Shown: in pieces, positions 27,804 to 37,847 of the stretch | How positions within the stretch are numbered: position 1 is the stretch's first letter | How the letters are laid out: the number at the start of each line of letters is the position of its first letter | NCBI RefSeq assembly: GCF_030687715.1 | Contig: NZ_CP117445.1 | Coordinates: 2,042,501 to 2,106,500, forward strand | DNA: 64,000 nt | From: Pseudomonas sp. FP2196 | Lineage (GTDB): Bacteria; Pseudomonadota; Gammaproteobacteria; Pseudomonadales; Pseudomonadaceae | Direction: 5' to 3' | Made by a program: the position numbers and the translations under genes | The notes under the pieces: generated by a model | Databases searched by the model: none | Told to the model about the DNA's origin: nothing | The model's input: the letters and a program-made list of their open reading frames with translations, nothing else

Positions 27804-30254
27804 TCAGGCCGGCAGCGGGCGGGTTTCTGATCGGGTGTTTAAAACCGGCGCGCTCGGCAGGCGAGTCAGGCGCAGGGCGTTGAGCACCACGGTCAACGAA
27901 CTGATCGACATGCCGACCGCAGCCCATACGGGTGTGATCCAGCCGAGGGCGGCAAACGGCAACATGAGGCCATTGTACAGCGCGGCCCACAGCAGGTTTT
28001 CGATGATTACCCGGCGAGTCCGACGGGCCAGGGTGAACGCTTGCACCAAGGCGTCGAGGCGGTTGGACAGCAGCACCGCGTCGGCGCTGGTTTTCGCCAG
28101 ATCGGTGGCCGAGCCCATGGCTACGCTGATATCGGCGGCGGCCAGAACCGGCACATCGTTGACGCCGTCGCCTAGCATCAGCACTTTGCGCCCTTCCTTG
28201 TGCAACTGTTGCAGCACTTGCAGCTTGTCGTCCGGGCGCAGGCCGCCACGGGCCTCGTCGATACCCAGTTCGGCAGCGACGCTGGCGACCATCGGCGAAC
28301 TGTCACCGGACAGCAGCAAGGTGCGCCAGCCGCGCGCCTTGCAGGCAGCGAGCAGGGCGGGGGCATCGTCGCGCAGACGGTCGTCGAGGACGAACCAGGC
28401 CAGTGCTCCCGAGTCGTCACCGAGCAGCAGCCACTGGCCTGGCTCATCCGGCATCGTTGGCATCAAGGCGCCGCTGAGGGCGCAGACAAACTCCGCCTGG
28501 CCGATGCGCAAACGCTGTTCGCCGACCCATCCTTCGAGACCAAGCCCGGGCGTGCTATGGACTTCTTCAGCCGCCAAAGGTGCACGGCCGAAGGCGCGGG
28601 CAATCGGATGTTCCGAACGGTTCTCCAGTGCGGCGGCAAGGCTCAGGCATTGATCACTGTTCAGAGAACCCAGTGGACGAATCGAGCGCAGCACCAGTCG
28701 GCCTTCGGTCAGTGTGCCGGTCTTGTCGAAAATCACCGTGTCGATCTGATTCAAACCTTCCAGCACATGACCACGGGTCAGCAGTAAGCCGAGTTTGTGC
28801 AAGGTGCCGGTGGCGGCGGTAAGCGCAGTCGGCGTCGCCAGCGACAGTGCGCAAGGGCAAGTCGCGACCAGCATGGCGAGGACGATCCAGAACGCCCGTG
28901 ACGCATCCAGCTGCCACCACAACAAGCCGATGGCGGCGGCGGCAATCAGTGACAGCAGCAGGAACCACTGCGCGGCGCGGTCGGCGATTTCTGCCAGTCG
29001 CGGTTTCTCGGCCTGGGCGCGATCGAGCAAACGGACGATGGCCGACAGGCGTGTGTCGTGACCCAAGGCCTGCACTTGCACGGTCAGCGCACCTTCGACG
29101 TTGAGCGTGCCGGCTGTCACCGCATCGCCCGGCATACGCGATTGGGGCAGGTATTCGCCAGTGAGCAGCGACTCATCAATGCTCGATTGGCCGTCGAGGA
29201 TCTTGCCGTCAGCCGGCAGAATCGAACCCGGTTGCACCAGAATCTGATCGCCCAGCCGCAGTTCGCTGAGCAGGATGCGCTCGCTCTGGCCGGCCTCGTC
29301 GAGACGCAGGCACGAGGCCGGCAACAGATTGACAAGCTGTGCCGTGGCAGCGGCCGTGCGTTCCCGCGCACGGCGCTCCAGATAGCGCCCGGCGAGCAGG
29401 AACAGGGCGAACATGCCGACTGCATCGAAATACAGTTCTCCGACGCCAGTGATCGACGTCCAGATTCCGGCGATGTAGGCGCTGCCAATCGCCAGCGACA
29501 CCGAGACGTCCATGGTCAGGTGGCGGGTGCGCAGGTCACGCATGGCGCCTTTGAAAAACGGAGCGCAGCTGTAGAACACGATTGGCGTGGTCAGAAACAG
29601 CGCGACCCAGCGCAGAATCGTGTGCAGTTCGGGACTGAGGTCAATGTTGAATTCCGGCCAGGTCGCCATGGTCGCCATCATCGCCTGGAACCACAGCAGG
29701 CCCGCGACGCCAAGCTGACGCAAGGCGAGGCGGTTTTCACTGGCCAGTTGTTCGCTGGCGCGGTCGGCCTGATACGGGTGGGCGGCGTAACCGATGTGCC
29801 GCAGTTCGGCGAGCAGTTGGCTCAGCGGCAATTGCCCGTCGGCCCAACGCACATGCAAGCGATGGTTGGACAGGTTCAAACGGGCTTCGGCGACTGCCGG
29901 CAGCGTGCGCAGGTGCTTCTCGATCAGCCAGCCGCAGGCGGCGCAACTGATGCCTTCCATCAACAGGGTGGTTTCGGCCAGATCGCCTTCATGACGCACG
30001 AAGGGTTTCTGCACATCGGCGCGGTCGTACAGCGCGAGTTCGTCGACCAGTTGCACCGGCAGCGCGTCGGGATTGGCCGAGGCTTCGCTGCGGTGCTGGT
30101 AATAGCTTTCCAGACCACCGGCCACGATGGCTTCGGCCACAGCCTGGCAGCCAGGGCAGCAGAACTCGCGGGACTCCCCGAGTACGACGGCGGTGAAGCG
30201 GCTGCCGGACGGCACGGGCAGGGCGCAGTGGTAGCAGGGGAGTGGGGTGGTCAT
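27804..30254 (-). CDS. ccoI: Copper-transporting P-type ATPase for cbb3 oxidase (CcoI/FixI)
   Basis: This 816-residue inner-membrane ATPase moves copper for assembly of the CcoN active site. It has an extra N-terminal cysteine region (CYHC and CCPGC), an HMA domain with GISCAACGW near residue 100, eight likely helices, the ion-binding CPC in VATCPCALSLATP near 463, the phosphorylation site DKTGTLTEG near 508 and the hinge GDGVNDVPVL near 695. A REP pair separates it from ccoH. Confidence 0.95.
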   Translation of the reverse strand: MTTPLPCYHCALPVPSGSRFTAVVLGESREFCCPGCQAVAEAIVAGGLESYYQHRSEASANPDALPVQLVDELALYDRADVQKPFVRHEGDLAETTLLMEGISCAACGWLIEKHLRTLPAVAEARLNLSNHRLHVRWADGQLPLSQLLAELRHIGYAAHPYQADRASEQLASENRLALRQLGVAGLLWFQAMMATMATWPEFNIDLSPELHTILRWVALFLTTPIVFYSCAPFFKGAMRDLRTRHLTMDVSVSLAIGSAYIAGIWTSITGVGELYFDAVGMFALFLLAGRYLERRARERTAAATAQLVNLLPASCLRLDEAGQSERILLSELRLGDQILVQPGSILPADGKILDGQSSIDESLLTGEYLPQSRMPGDAVTAGTLNVEGALTVQVQALGHDTRLSAIVRLLDRAQAEKPRLAEIADRAAQWFLLLSLIAAAAIGLLWWQLDASRAFWIVLAMLVATCPCALSLATPTALTAATGTLHKLGLLLTRGHVLEGLNQIDTVIFDKTGTLTEGRLVLRSIRPLGSLNSDQCLSLAAALENRSEHPIARAFGRAPLAAEEVHSTPGLGLEGWVGEQRLRIGQAEFVCALSGALMPTMPDEPGQWLLLGDDSGALAWFVLDDRLRDDAPALLAACKARGWRTLLLSGDSSPMVASVAAELGIDEARGGLRPDDKLQVLQQLHKEGRKVLMLGDGVNDVPVLAAADISVAMGSATDLAKTSADAVLLSNRLDALVQAFTLARRTRRVIIENLLWAALYNGLMLPFAALGWITPVWAAVGMSISSLTVVLNALRLTRLPSAPVLNTRSETRPLPA

Positions 30255-30289
30255 CGGATATTCACTAATACTGCTGAATCAATACCGCC

Positions 30290-30375
30290 TCTGTAAGAGC
30301 TGCCGCAGGCTGCGAACTTTTGATTTTGTTTTTAAAGCAAGGTCAAAAGATCGCAGCCTGCGGCAGCACCTGCAG
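30290..30375. repeat. REP pair (family B) between ccoH and ccoI
   Basis: Inverted GCTGCCGCAGGCTGCGA and TCGCAGCCTGCGGCAGC units lie around a T/A-rich centre. Confidence 0.85.
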
Positions 30376-30383
30376 GGAACGGT

Positions 30384-30923
30384 TTACTTCTTCAGGTCTT
30401 CGGCGCCTTGCAGCGGCTCATCACCGAGCAGCAGCTCCTTGTCATGATTGACCAGTTCTTCTTCGAACATGCGCCACACGTGATCATCCTGCGACCCCAG
30501 CAACTCGACAAACCGGCGGCCGTCGATCTTGTCGCTCAACTGGCCGATGTAACGGCCCTGTTCTGTTTCGCTGCGGGTCAGGACGATCTTGCGATCCTTC
30601 TCCGGCTGGGTCGGTGAGATCAGGTTCAGCTCAAGCGTTTTTGGCTGACTGTCGCCGCTCAAACGCAGGTCGACTTCGCCGGTCACGTCATCCAGATGCA
30701 CGGCAGCGCGCATCTTCAGCGTCTGCGCCAGCAGTTCGCGATCCAGCGAGCGGTTGATGCCTTTGCCGGCCTCGTAATAGTTGTCGTTGACCAGGTTGTC
30801 CGGGTTATTCACCGCAATGGTCACCATGGACAGGGTCAGCGTCACCGAACAAGCCAGAATCGCGATGATGATCCATGGCCAAAGGTGCTTGTACCAGGGA
30901 CTTGCGGCGTTTGCTGCGGGCAT
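30384..30923 (-). CDS. ccoH: cbb3 oxidase assembly protein CcoH (FixH family)
   Basis: The 179-residue protein has one N-terminal helix (KHLWPWIIIAILACSVTLTL) and a periplasmic beta-rich FixH domain with NLVNDNYYEAGKGINR. FixH-family proteins stabilise the copper-delivery and oxidase assembly complex. ATG 30923 is preferred, with GAGAG upstream; a TTG at 30938 overlaps the ccoG stop. It is coupled directly to ccoG. Confidence 0.9.
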   Translation of the reverse strand: MPAANAASPWYKHLWPWIIIAILACSVTLTLSMVTIAVNNPDNLVNDNYYEAGKGINRSLDRELLAQTLKMRAAVHLDDVTGEVDLRLSGDSQPKTLELNLISPTQPEKDRKIVLTRSETEQGRYIGQLSDKIDGRRFVELLGSQDDHVWRMFEEELVNHDKELLLGDEPLQGAEDLKK

Positions 30924-30934
30924 GTTCAGTTCTC

Positions 30935-32353
30935 TCAACGGATTTGTGGGCCGATGAATCGGCTCTTGGCTTCAACGTGGACGCTGTCGTCATCGGCATC
31001 CTTGAGGATGAATTTCACCTCGTTGGTGCTCGATGGCAATTGTTCCGGTGCGCTCGACAACTCGACCGGCATGCTGAAAATCTCCCCCGCCTGAACCTTG
31101 ATCTCGCGTTTGCCTTGCAGACGCAGATCCGGCAGGCCGGCGGCTTCCAGCACGTAGGTGTGGTCGCGCTGATCCTTGTTCATGATTTTCAGGCTGTAGA
31201 CGTTTTCGATCCGGCCTTCGGCGTTTTCGCGGTACAGCACACGGTCCTTGCTGACGTCGAAACCGACCAGCGAACGCATGAAGAACGCAGTGACCAACAG
31301 GCTGATCATCGCCAGCAACACCACGGCATAGCCGATCAGGCGTGGCCGCAGTTTATGGGTTTTCTGGCCTGACAGGTTGTGCTCGGTGGTGTAGCTGATC
31401 AGCCCGCGAGGATAGTCCATTTTGTCCATGATGCTGTCGCAGGCATCGATGCAAGCGGCGCAGCCGATGCACTCGATCTGCAGGCCGTCGCGGATGTCGA
31501 TACCGGTCGGGCAGACCTGGACGCACATGGTGCAGTCGATGCAATCGCCCAGGCCCTGAGCCTTGTAGTCGATGCCTTTCTTGCGCGGGCCACGGCTTTC
31601 GCCACGACGCGGGTCGTAGGAAACGATCAGTGTGTCCTTGTCGAACATTACACTCTGGAAACGGGCGTACGGGCACATGTAAATGCACACTTGCTCACGC
31701 AACCAGCCGGCGTTGCCGTACGTGGCGAGGGTGAAGAAACCGACCCAGAAATACGACCAGCCATCGGCTTGCCCGGTGAAGAATTCAAAGACCAGTTCGC
31801 GGATCGGAGAGAAATAGCCGACGAAGGTCATGCCGGTGACGAAACCGATCAGTAGCCACAGCGCGTGTTTGGCGCATTTGCGCAGGAACTTGCTGCCGCT
31901 CATCGGCGCCTTGTCGAGCTTGATCCGCTGATTGCGGTCGCCCTCGGTGACCTTCTCGCACCACATGAAAATCCACGTCCACACACTTTGCGGGCAGGTA
32001 TAGCCGCACCAGACGCGGCCGGCATAAACGGTGATGAAGAACAAACCGAATGCCGCAATGATCAGCAGGCCCGAGAGCAGAATGAAATCTTGTGGCCAGA
32101 AAGTGGCGCCAAATATGAAGAACTTGCGTTCCGGCAAGTTCCACCACACGGCTTGATGGCCGCCCCAGTTCAGCCAGACCGTACCGAAATACAGCAGGAA
32201 CAGCGCGGCGCCACCCATCATCCGCAGATTGCGGAACAGTCCGGTGAAAGCCCGGGTGTAGATTTTTTCTCGAGAGGCGTAGAGATCGACGCTGTTGTTC
32301 GCGTTTTTGCTCGGTGGTGTGACGTCGTGTACCGGAATCTGGTTGCTCATCAT
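30935..32353 (-). CDS. ccoG: cbb3 oxidase accessory protein CcoG (FixG/RdxA)
   Basis: This 472-residue membrane iron-sulfur protein reduces copper for cbb3 oxidase. Several N-terminal helices carry CGYTCPQSVWTW. Two 4Fe-4S ferredoxin motifs follow (CIDCTMCVQVCPTGID near 269 and CIGCAACIDACD near 298). The C-terminal periplasmic Ig-like domain begins after the last helix, with GFDVSKDRVLYRENAEG. A near-consensus ANR box lies 164 bases upstream, so this gene starts its own transcription unit with ccoH. Confidence 0.95.
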   Translation of the reverse strand: MMSNQIPVHDVTPPSKNANNSVDLYASREKIYTRAFTGLFRNLRMMGGAALFLLYFGTVWLNWGGHQAVWWNLPERKFFIFGATFWPQDFILLSGLLIIAAFGLFFITVYAGRVWCGYTCPQSVWTWIFMWCEKVTEGDRNQRIKLDKAPMSGSKFLRKCAKHALWLLIGFVTGMTFVGYFSPIRELVFEFFTGQADGWSYFWVGFFTLATYGNAGWLREQVCIYMCPYARFQSVMFDKDTLIVSYDPRRGESRGPRKKGIDYKAQGLGDCIDCTMCVQVCPTGIDIRDGLQIECIGCAACIDACDSIMDKMDYPRGLISYTTEHNLSGQKTHKLRPRLIGYAVVLLAMISLLVTAFFMRSLVGFDVSKDRVLYRENAEGRIENVYSLKIMNKDQRDHTYVLEAAGLPDLRLQGKREIKVQAGEIFSMPVELSSAPEQLPSSTNEVKFILKDADDDSVHVEAKSRFIGPQIR

Positions 32354-32516
32354 TGCATCCCACGGCAGTGGAAAAATGCCTCGGTCGATACGTGCCGACC
32401 GCGGTCAGAAAGGGCGTTGCAGTGGCGTGATGATACGCCTGTCACGCCGATGAACGGGTGCGACCTTTGGTCGCGTTGGGGGAAGGGTGTAAATGGTGTA
32501 GCAGATGTCACAAGTC

Positions 32517-32530
32517 CTGATCCAGATCAA
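32517..32530 (-). promoter_or_regulatory. ANR/FNR-type box upstream of ccoG
   Basis: On the plus strand it reads CTGATCCAGATCAA, one base off TTGAT-N4-ATCAA. It would place a start near 32482, giving a leader of about 130 bases before ccoG. Confidence 0.6.
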
Positions 32531-32587
32531 TTGACTATAGACGATGCATGAGACTCGCTCTGGCGAGCGAGTCCCTGTCATGCGTCG

Positions 32588-32764
32588 TCAGGTCAGCCTT
32601 CCGCCGCCGAGACCGTCCAGCCCGCTGTTTTTGTTTTTTTTGTCGGTGTCGTCAGTGGTGGCGTGATCGTTGGCAGATGTTTGCGCAGTGGAAGTCTCGA
32701 CTGCTTGTTCGGCGTAAGTGAAGTCCTCGTATGGCTGGACGCAATCGTGATCGGATTCTCGCAT
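32588..32764 (-). CDS. Small hypothetical protein, 58 residues
   Basis: ATG 32764 is preceded by AAGGAAG and opens a 58-residue frame ending TGA at 32588. The product is acidic and Thr/Asp-rich, with one cysteine (SDHDCVQPYED), a short KKNKN stretch and a C-terminal GLDGLGGGRLT. I do not recognise it. A good ribosome site supports coding. The Gly-rich tail recalls small precursor peptides, but no modification gene is nearby. Confidence 0.5.
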   Translation of the reverse strand: MRESDHDCVQPYEDFTYAEQAVETSTAQTSANDHATTDDTDKKNKNSGLDGLGGGRLT

Positions 32765-33085
32765 GGCTTTTCTTCCTTGAAACGTATGGGTTAATGGGGC
32801 TGCATGACGATGTTCGTCAAGCGCAATTGCAAGTTACACGCCGCAGAAAATCAAATCTATCGAGCATTCGTCTCAATTCGTGAATATCTCTGTTAGTCGG
32901 CCGGCAGCACTTTGTGTTGATGTATTTGTTTTGCGTGTATTGATGGGTGTCGAAGTTTGCAAGTTTGAAATAAAAGTAATTGATTAATCCTCGTTGTGTA
33001 TTTGAGGTTTTGGTTTTTTTCGAATAGTTTGAGATCCGGCGGCATGAGGCCGTCATCGTGTTTATTTAAATGGAAGTGGTGTCTG
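32765..33085. other. AT-rich intergenic region
   Basis: This stretch is clearly richer in A and T than the surroundings and has no convincing gene. It leads into the metallophosphoesterase gene and fits horizontally acquired DNA or a silenced promoter region. Confidence 0.5.
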
Positions 33086-34087
33086 ATGACTGATAATAAG
33101 GTTCAATGTTTTATTCTGGGTGTCTGTTTGTTGTTTTCGTTTGTCCCGGCTCATTCCATAGAGAATACGCCGAAGCACATGGTGTTTGCATCGGATACGC
33201 AATATCCCTGGACGGACAAGACGGATCGCCGTCAGCCCGAATCCGACGCGGATTTCAAGGTTCGCTCCAAGTGGCTGGTAGAAACTCAACTCGCCAGCAT
33301 TGCTGCCTTTCGAAAAAACCACGGCGGGCAGGCGCAAGTTCCACTGATGATCAACGGCGATATCACTGCTTTCGGCCATGGTTGGCAGCGTGACTATATG
33401 GCAGCGGTATTGAAGAAGCACTTTGGATCGGATTACCTGTATGGCTTGGGTAATCATGATTATGAAAATAATATCGACGATTGTTTTAGTGAAGCCTGTG
33501 CGGCGGGCAGTATTGTTGAGTTTAAAGAGCATCATGCGAACAAGGTGGACAGTTTTGATTTGAGTGTTACTGGCTGGCCGCTGTCTTTGTATTCCGGGAG
33601 TCTTGCTTATTCGAAGAACATCGGTGAAGTTCATCTGGTACAGCTCAATAATGAGCCGACTTACACAAACAGGATTTCCAGTTTTTGGAACCCGACGACT
33701 TTCGAGATCAATAGCGCGCTGGACTGGCTGGAGAAAGACCTCCGTCTGGCGAGGGTTGCGGGTTACGCGATCATCGTCAATATGCACAAGCCGTTCGATA
33801 TGAAGGGCGACGGGGCGCAACAGAGGCGCTTCCGGGAAATGCTCGAAAAGTATCAGGTCACGGCCGTCTTTGCCGGTCATTTGCATCAGGAGGGTGGTGA
33901 TTCCTATTGGTTGGGCAATGTGCCGATGTACCTGAGTGGGGCCACCTCCCAACAAACCTACCTGATCGCCAGTTTCACCGAGGATCGCCAGCAACTGCAG
34001 ATCTATCTGGTGGAGAAAAATGAATGGCAGCACCGGAAGCTGATCGATACGATCCCGGTGAAATCAATCTGGGCCAGGCGTGCATGA
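33086..34087 (+). CDS. Secreted calcineurin-like metallophosphoesterase
   Basis: The 333-residue product has a signal peptide at about residues 1-24 (QCFILGVCLLFSFVPAHS). Metal-binding motifs of the calcineurin-like fold follow: FASDTQ (D37), NGDITAFGHG near 91, GLGNHDYE near 121, MHKPF, and AGHLHQ near 264. In the first motif a Gln (DTQ) replaces the usual His. ATG 33086 has GGAAGTGG upstream. The substrate is unknown. The gene is more AT-rich than its neighbours, especially in its first half, and it splits the cco block, so transfer is likely. Confidence 0.8.
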   Translation: MTDNKVQCFILGVCLLFSFVPAHSIENTPKHMVFASDTQYPWTDKTDRRQPESDADFKVRSKWLVETQLASIAAFRKNHGGQAQVPLMINGDITAFGHGWQRDYMAAVLKKHFGSDYLYGLGNHDYENNIDDCFSEACAAGSIVEFKEHHANKVDSFDLSVTGWPLSLYSGSLAYSKNIGEVHLVQLNNEPTYTNRISSFWNPTTFEINSALDWLEKDLRLARVAGYAIIVNMHKPFDMKGDGAQQRRFREMLEKYQVTAVFAGHLHQEGGDSYWLGNVPMYLSGATSQQTYLIASFTEDRQQLQIYLVEKNEWQHRKLIDTIPVKSIWARRA

Positions 34088-34130
34088 AAAAGGCCCCGCC
34101 AATTCTCATTGGCGGGGCCTTTTTCATGCG
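34082..34130. terminator. Strong bidirectional terminator (about 22-bp stem)
   Basis: GCATGAAAAAGGCCCCGCCA and its exact complement flank a small loop. The stem includes the stop codon of the phosphoesterase gene and serves the convergent ccoP as well. Confidence 0.9.
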
Positions 34131-34143
34131 CGACGCGTGGACC

Positions 34144-35127
34144 TTACTGCGCCTCGGCTTCCGGTGTTTTTTCACCATGGGACAGGCTGTAAACGTAAGC
34201 CGCCAGCAGGTGCACCTTGTCGTTGCCTTGCAGTTGTTCCTGCGCAGGCATCTGGCCCTGACGGCCGTAACGAATGGTCTGCTGCAGTTGCGCGAAGCTC
34301 GAGCCGTAGATGAACGCGCCCGGGTGAGTCAGGTCAGGCGCGCCCATAGCCGGAGTGCCTTTACCCGCCGGGCCGTGGCAAGCCACGCAGTTGGCGGCGA
34401 ACAGTTTGCCGCCGTTGGCCGGATCAGCCTTGGTGCCTTCCGGCAGTTTGCGGCCATCAAGGTTGGTGACGACGAACGCAGCCACGTCGGCCACGCCTTG
34501 TTCGCCGATCACTTCAGCCCAGGCCGGCATCACTGCGTGACGGCCGCCCATGATGGTGGTCTTGATGGTTTCCGGCTCACCGCCCCAGCGCCAGTCGGCG
34601 TCGGTCAGGTTAGGGAAGCCATAGGCGCCCTTGGCGTCGGAACCGTGGCAGACAGAGCAGTTGGAGGCGAACAGGCGGCCACCCATCTTCAGTGCTTGCG
34701 GGTCCTTGGCCACTTCTTCGATTGGCATGGCGGCGAACTTGGCGAAGATCGGACCGAACTTGGCGTCCGAGCGAGCCATTTCCTTTTCCCACTCGTGAAC
34801 ACCGGTCCAGCCTGTCTGGCCGTTGGCGAACGCGGTCTGCTTGTCGTTATCGAGGTAGTTGTAGCCCGGCAGCAGGCCTTTCCAGTTGCCCAGGCCCGGG
34901 TACAGCACCAGATAACCCAGCGCGAACACGATGGTGCCGACGAACAGCATGAACCACCATTTCGGCAGTGGGTTGTCGTACTCCTCGATCCCGTCGAAGG
35001 AGTGCCCCACGGTCTCGTCCGTCTGTTCGCTGCGTTGGCCCTTGCGGGTCGACAGCAGCAGCCAGGTCAGGGCGAAGATCGTACCGAGACTGAGGACTGT
35101 GACGTACAGACTCCAGAATGTAGTCAT
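34144..35127 (-). CDS. ccoP1: cbb3-type cytochrome c oxidase subunit III, copy 1
   Basis: The 327-residue diheme subunit feeds electrons to CcoO/CcoN. There are two N-terminal membrane segments ([19 protein letters not shown] and [18 protein letters not shown]). Heme c motifs are [11 protein letters not shown] near residue 155 and [11 protein letters not shown] near 246, with methionine ligands further on. It overlaps ccoQ by 4 bases. Numbering follows the P. aeruginosa order, where the downstream copy is copy 1. Confidence 0.95.
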   Translation of the reverse strand: MTTFWSLYVTVLSLGTIFALTWLLLSTRKGQRSEQTDETVGHSFDGIEEYDNPLPKWWFMLFVGTIVFALGYLVLYPGLGNWKGLLPGYNYLDNDKQTAFANGQTGWTGVHEWEKEMARSDAKFGPIFAKFAAMPIEEVAKDPQALKMGGRLFASNCSVCHGSDAKGAYGFPNLTDADWRWGGEPETIKTTIMGGRHAVMPAWAEVIGEQGVADVAAFVVTNLDGRKLPEGTKADPANGGKLFAANCVACHGPAGKGTPAMGAPDLTHPGAFIYGSSFAQLQQTIRYGRQGQMPAQEQLQGNDKVHLLAAYVYSLSHGEKTPEAEAQ

Positions 35128-35309
35128 TCTTTGTTACTCCTAGAAGCTTGCTCGACGTGCTTGATGGCTTCGGGATCATCCGCAAAAGGCAACAAGGTCG
35201 CGTCTTCAAACTCCGACTTGCGCTTGGGGCTGAACACCCACAGTGCCAGACCGATGAAGGCCACCATCACGACAACGGTGCCCAGGCCACGAATCATCCC
35301 GATATCCAT
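35124..35309 (-). CDS. ccoQ1: cbb3 oxidase subunit CcoQ, copy 1
   Basis: The 61-residue protein has a single helix ([19 protein letters not shown]) followed by a charged tail, typical of CcoQ/FixQ. It stabilises the CcoP-core interaction. It lies 5 bases after ccoO and overlaps ccoP. Confidence 0.92.
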   Translation of the reverse strand: MDIGMIRGLGTVVVMVAFIGLALWVFSPKRKSEFEDATLLPFADDPEAIKHVEQASRSNKE

Positions 35310-35314
35310 CTAAT

Positions 35315-35923
35315 TCACCGTTTGCTTTTGATGATGGTGCCCAGGCCCTGCAGGTAGGCCACCAGCGCGTCCATTTCGGTTTTGCCCTTCACGGCATCTT
35401 TGGCACCGGCGATGTCTTCGTCGGTGTAAGGGACGCCGAGCGTGCGCAACACTTCCATTTTCTTGGCCGTGTCTTTGCCGTCGAGCTTGTTTTCCACGAG
35501 GAACGGGTAAGCCGGCATTTTCGACTCAGGCACCACGTTACGCGGGTTGTACAAGTGCGCACGTTGCCAGTCATCGGAGTAACGACCGCCCACACGGGCC
35601 AGGTCCGGACCGGTACGTTTGGAGCCCCACAGGAACGGGTGATCCCAGACGCTTTCACCGGCGACGGAGTAGTGGCCATAGCGTTCGGTTTCAGCGCGGA
35701 ACGGACGGATCATCTGCGAGTGGCAGCCGACACAACCGTTGGCGATGTAAACGTCGCGGCCTTCCAGTTCCAGCGCCGAACGCGGCTTCATGCCTTCGAC
35801 CGGCTTGTTGGTGACGTCCTGGAAAAACAGCGGAACGATTTGGGTCAGGCCGCCAACGCTGACGGCGATGACCATGAAGAAGGCCAGCAGGCCAATATTC
35901 TTCTCGACAGCTTCATGCTTCAT
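35315..35923 (-). CDS. ccoO1: cbb3-type cytochrome c oxidase subunit II, copy 1
   Basis: This 202-residue monoheme subunit has an N-terminal anchor ([20 protein letters not shown]) and the heme c motif [12 protein letters not shown] near residue 61, with a conserved methionine in [11 protein letters not shown]. It carries electrons from CcoP to CcoN. Its ATG overlaps the ccoN stop by 1 base. Confidence 0.96.
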   Translation of the reverse strand: MKHEAVEKNIGLLAFFMVIAVSVGGLTQIVPLFFQDVTNKPVEGMKPRSALELEGRDVYIANGCVGCHSQMIRPFRAETERYGHYSVAGESVWDHPFLWGSKRTGPDLARVGGRYSDDWQRAHLYNPRNVVPESKMPAYPFLVENKLDGKDTAKKMEVLRTLGVPYTDEDIAGAKDAVKGKTEMDALVAYLQGLGTIIKSKR

Positions 35924-37365
35924 CAGTGAGCTCCAACGACAGCGATCTGGGCAGCGGCTTCGGCTTCGGCCGGGTTCGAGGCGCGCACGGTGCGCCAGAC
36001 GTTGTAAGCCATCAGGAACATGCCGCTGGCGAAGAATGCACCGCCCAGCGCACGGACGATGTAGCCCGGGTGGCTGGCTTGCAGCGCTTCAACGAACGAG
36101 TAGGTGAGGGTGCCGTCGTCGTTGATTGCACGCCACATCAGGCCTTGGGTGATGCCGTTCACCCACATCGAAGCGATGTAGAGCACGGTGCCGATGGTCG
36201 CGAGCCAGAAGTGCGCGTTGATCAGGCCGGTGCTGTGCATCTGCGCGCGACCGAACAGGCGCGGGATCATGTGGTAGATCGCGCCGATCGAGATCATCGC
36301 CACCCAGCCCAGAGCGCCGGCGTGTACGTGGCCGATGGTCCAGTCGGTGTAGTGCGAGAGCGAGTTGACGGTCTTGATCGCCATCATCGGACCTTCGAAG
36401 GTCGACATGCCGTAGAACGCCAGGGAAACCACGAGGAAACGCAGGATCGGATCGGTGCGCAACTTATGCCACGCGCCCGACAGGGTCATCATGCCGTTGA
36501 TCATGCCGCCCCAGCTTGGCGCCAGCAGGATGATCGACATCGCCATGCCCAGCGATTGTGCCCAATCCGGCAGTGCGGTGTAGTGCAAGTGGTGCGGGCC
36601 GGCCCAGATGTACAGGGTGATCAGTGCCCAGAAGTGCACGATCGACAGGCGATAGGAGTAGATCGGACGTTCGGCCTGTTTCGGCACGAAGTAATACATC
36701 ATCCCGAGGAAGCCGGTGGTGAGGAAGAAGCCCACGGCGTTGTGGCCGTACCACCACTGAATCATTGCGTCGGTGGCACCCGAGTAAGCCGAATACGACT
36801 TGAACAGGCTGACCGGCAGCGACATGTGGTTGACGATGTGCAGCATCGCAGTCACGACGATGAATGCGCCGTAGAACCAGTTACCGACATAGATGTGCTT
36901 GGTGTTGCGCTTGGTGATGGTGCCGAAGAACACCAGACCGTAGGTGACCCAGACAATGGCCAGCAGAATGGCGAGCGGCCATTCCAGTTCCGCGTATTCC
37001 TTGGTGGTGGTGTAACCCAGCGGCAAGGTAATGATCGCGCCGACGATTACCGCTTGCCAGCCCCAGAAGGTGAAGGCCGCGAGGCTGTCGGATATCAGTC
37101 GCGTCTGGCAGGTTCGCTGCACGACATAGTAGGAAGTGGCAAACAGTGCACAGCCACCGAAGGCAAAAATCACCAGGTTTGTGTGCAACGGGCGCAGGCG
37201 TCCAAAGCTCGTCCACGGCAGACCGAAGTTCAATTCCGGCCAGACCAATTGCGAGGCGATGAAGACACCGAGCCCCATGCCAAGGATCCCCCAGACCACC
37301 GTCATGATGGCGAACTGGCGGACTACCTTATAGTTATAAGCAGTCGGACTGATTGCTGTGCTCAT
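35923..37365 (-). CDS. ccoN1: cbb3-type cytochrome c oxidase subunit I, copy 1
   Basis: The 480-residue catalytic subunit has about twelve helices and binds heme b, heme b3 and CuB. Conserved histidines are visible in [42 protein letters not shown] and [11 protein letters not shown]. The first 30 residues and most helices are nearly the same as in the second copy at 39618-41042; divergence is greatest in the periplasmic loops and C-terminus. A weak ANR-like site lies 85 bases upstream. Confidence 0.97.
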   Translation of the reverse strand: MSTAISPTAYNYKVVRQFAIMTVVWGILGMGLGVFIASQLVWPELNFGLPWTSFGRLRPLHTNLVIFAFGGCALFATSYYVVQRTCQTRLISDSLAAFTFWGWQAVIVGAIITLPLGYTTTKEYAELEWPLAILLAIVWVTYGLVFFGTITKRNTKHIYVGNWFYGAFIVVTAMLHIVNHMSLPVSLFKSYSAYSGATDAMIQWWYGHNAVGFFLTTGFLGMMYYFVPKQAERPIYSYRLSIVHFWALITLYIWAGPHHLHYTALPDWAQSLGMAMSIILLAPSWGGMINGMMTLSGAWHKLRTDPILRFLVVSLAFYGMSTFEGPMMAIKTVNSLSHYTDWTIGHVHAGALGWVAMISIGAIYHMIPRLFGRAQMHSTGLINAHFWLATIGTVLYIASMWVNGITQGLMWRAINDDGTLTYSFVEALQASHPGYIVRALGGAFFASGMFLMAYNVWRTVRASNPAEAEAAAQIAVVGAH

Positions 37366-37847
37366 TCTAAGGTTCCACGGTTTGGGTGTTTTATTAGGAT
37401 TGGAATCGGCCGCAAGTATGCAGAGAGCAGGGGGTCATTGCAACGCGCCATGACCTGGGTCAATGCTTTCCAGCGCTGATTCTGCGGCCTTTCCATGCGC
37501 CGCGTAAGGTCAAAATTGGCCTCGGACAAAATGTCGCAGCGGACGAAAAAAGCGAGGGGTTCAGATCGCGCGTAACGGGGTGTGTTCAAACGGCCTGTTC
37601 GGGTGACGGACGGCAAATGGCACGACAGCCGGTATCTACCGGCGTTTGCGGCCACGTCAGTCAGCCGGTTCGAAGAACACAGCGGTTAGCGTTGACCTGG
37701 AACCGGCACGAGCCAGTCCGCATCGACCAAGCGTAGACCCGAATCAGGGGAACCGAAAGGAGAGGGTGTAAAGGGGTGCGACAATGCGTCGCAAAGGGGC
37801 GGGGATCTGCCGCACCGAGAATGGTGCGGCAGATATGTGTGCAATGG
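37366..37847. other. Intergenic region between the two cco operons
   Basis: No gene is supported in these 482 bases. It holds a weak ANR-like site at 37450-37463, a small TGCGAC/GTCGCA hairpin near 37777-37793, and a hairpin (ATCTGCCGCACC / GGTGCGGCAGAT) near 37808-37837 just beyond the end of the upstream ccoP, probably its transcript end. Confidence 0.5.
37450..37463 (-). promoter_or_regulatory. Weak ANR-like site upstream of proximal ccoN
   Basis: On the minus strand TTGACCCAGGTCAT keeps one good half site and a degenerate second half. It lies 85-98 bases upstream of the ccoN start, compatible with weak or background ANR control. Confidence 0.4.
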
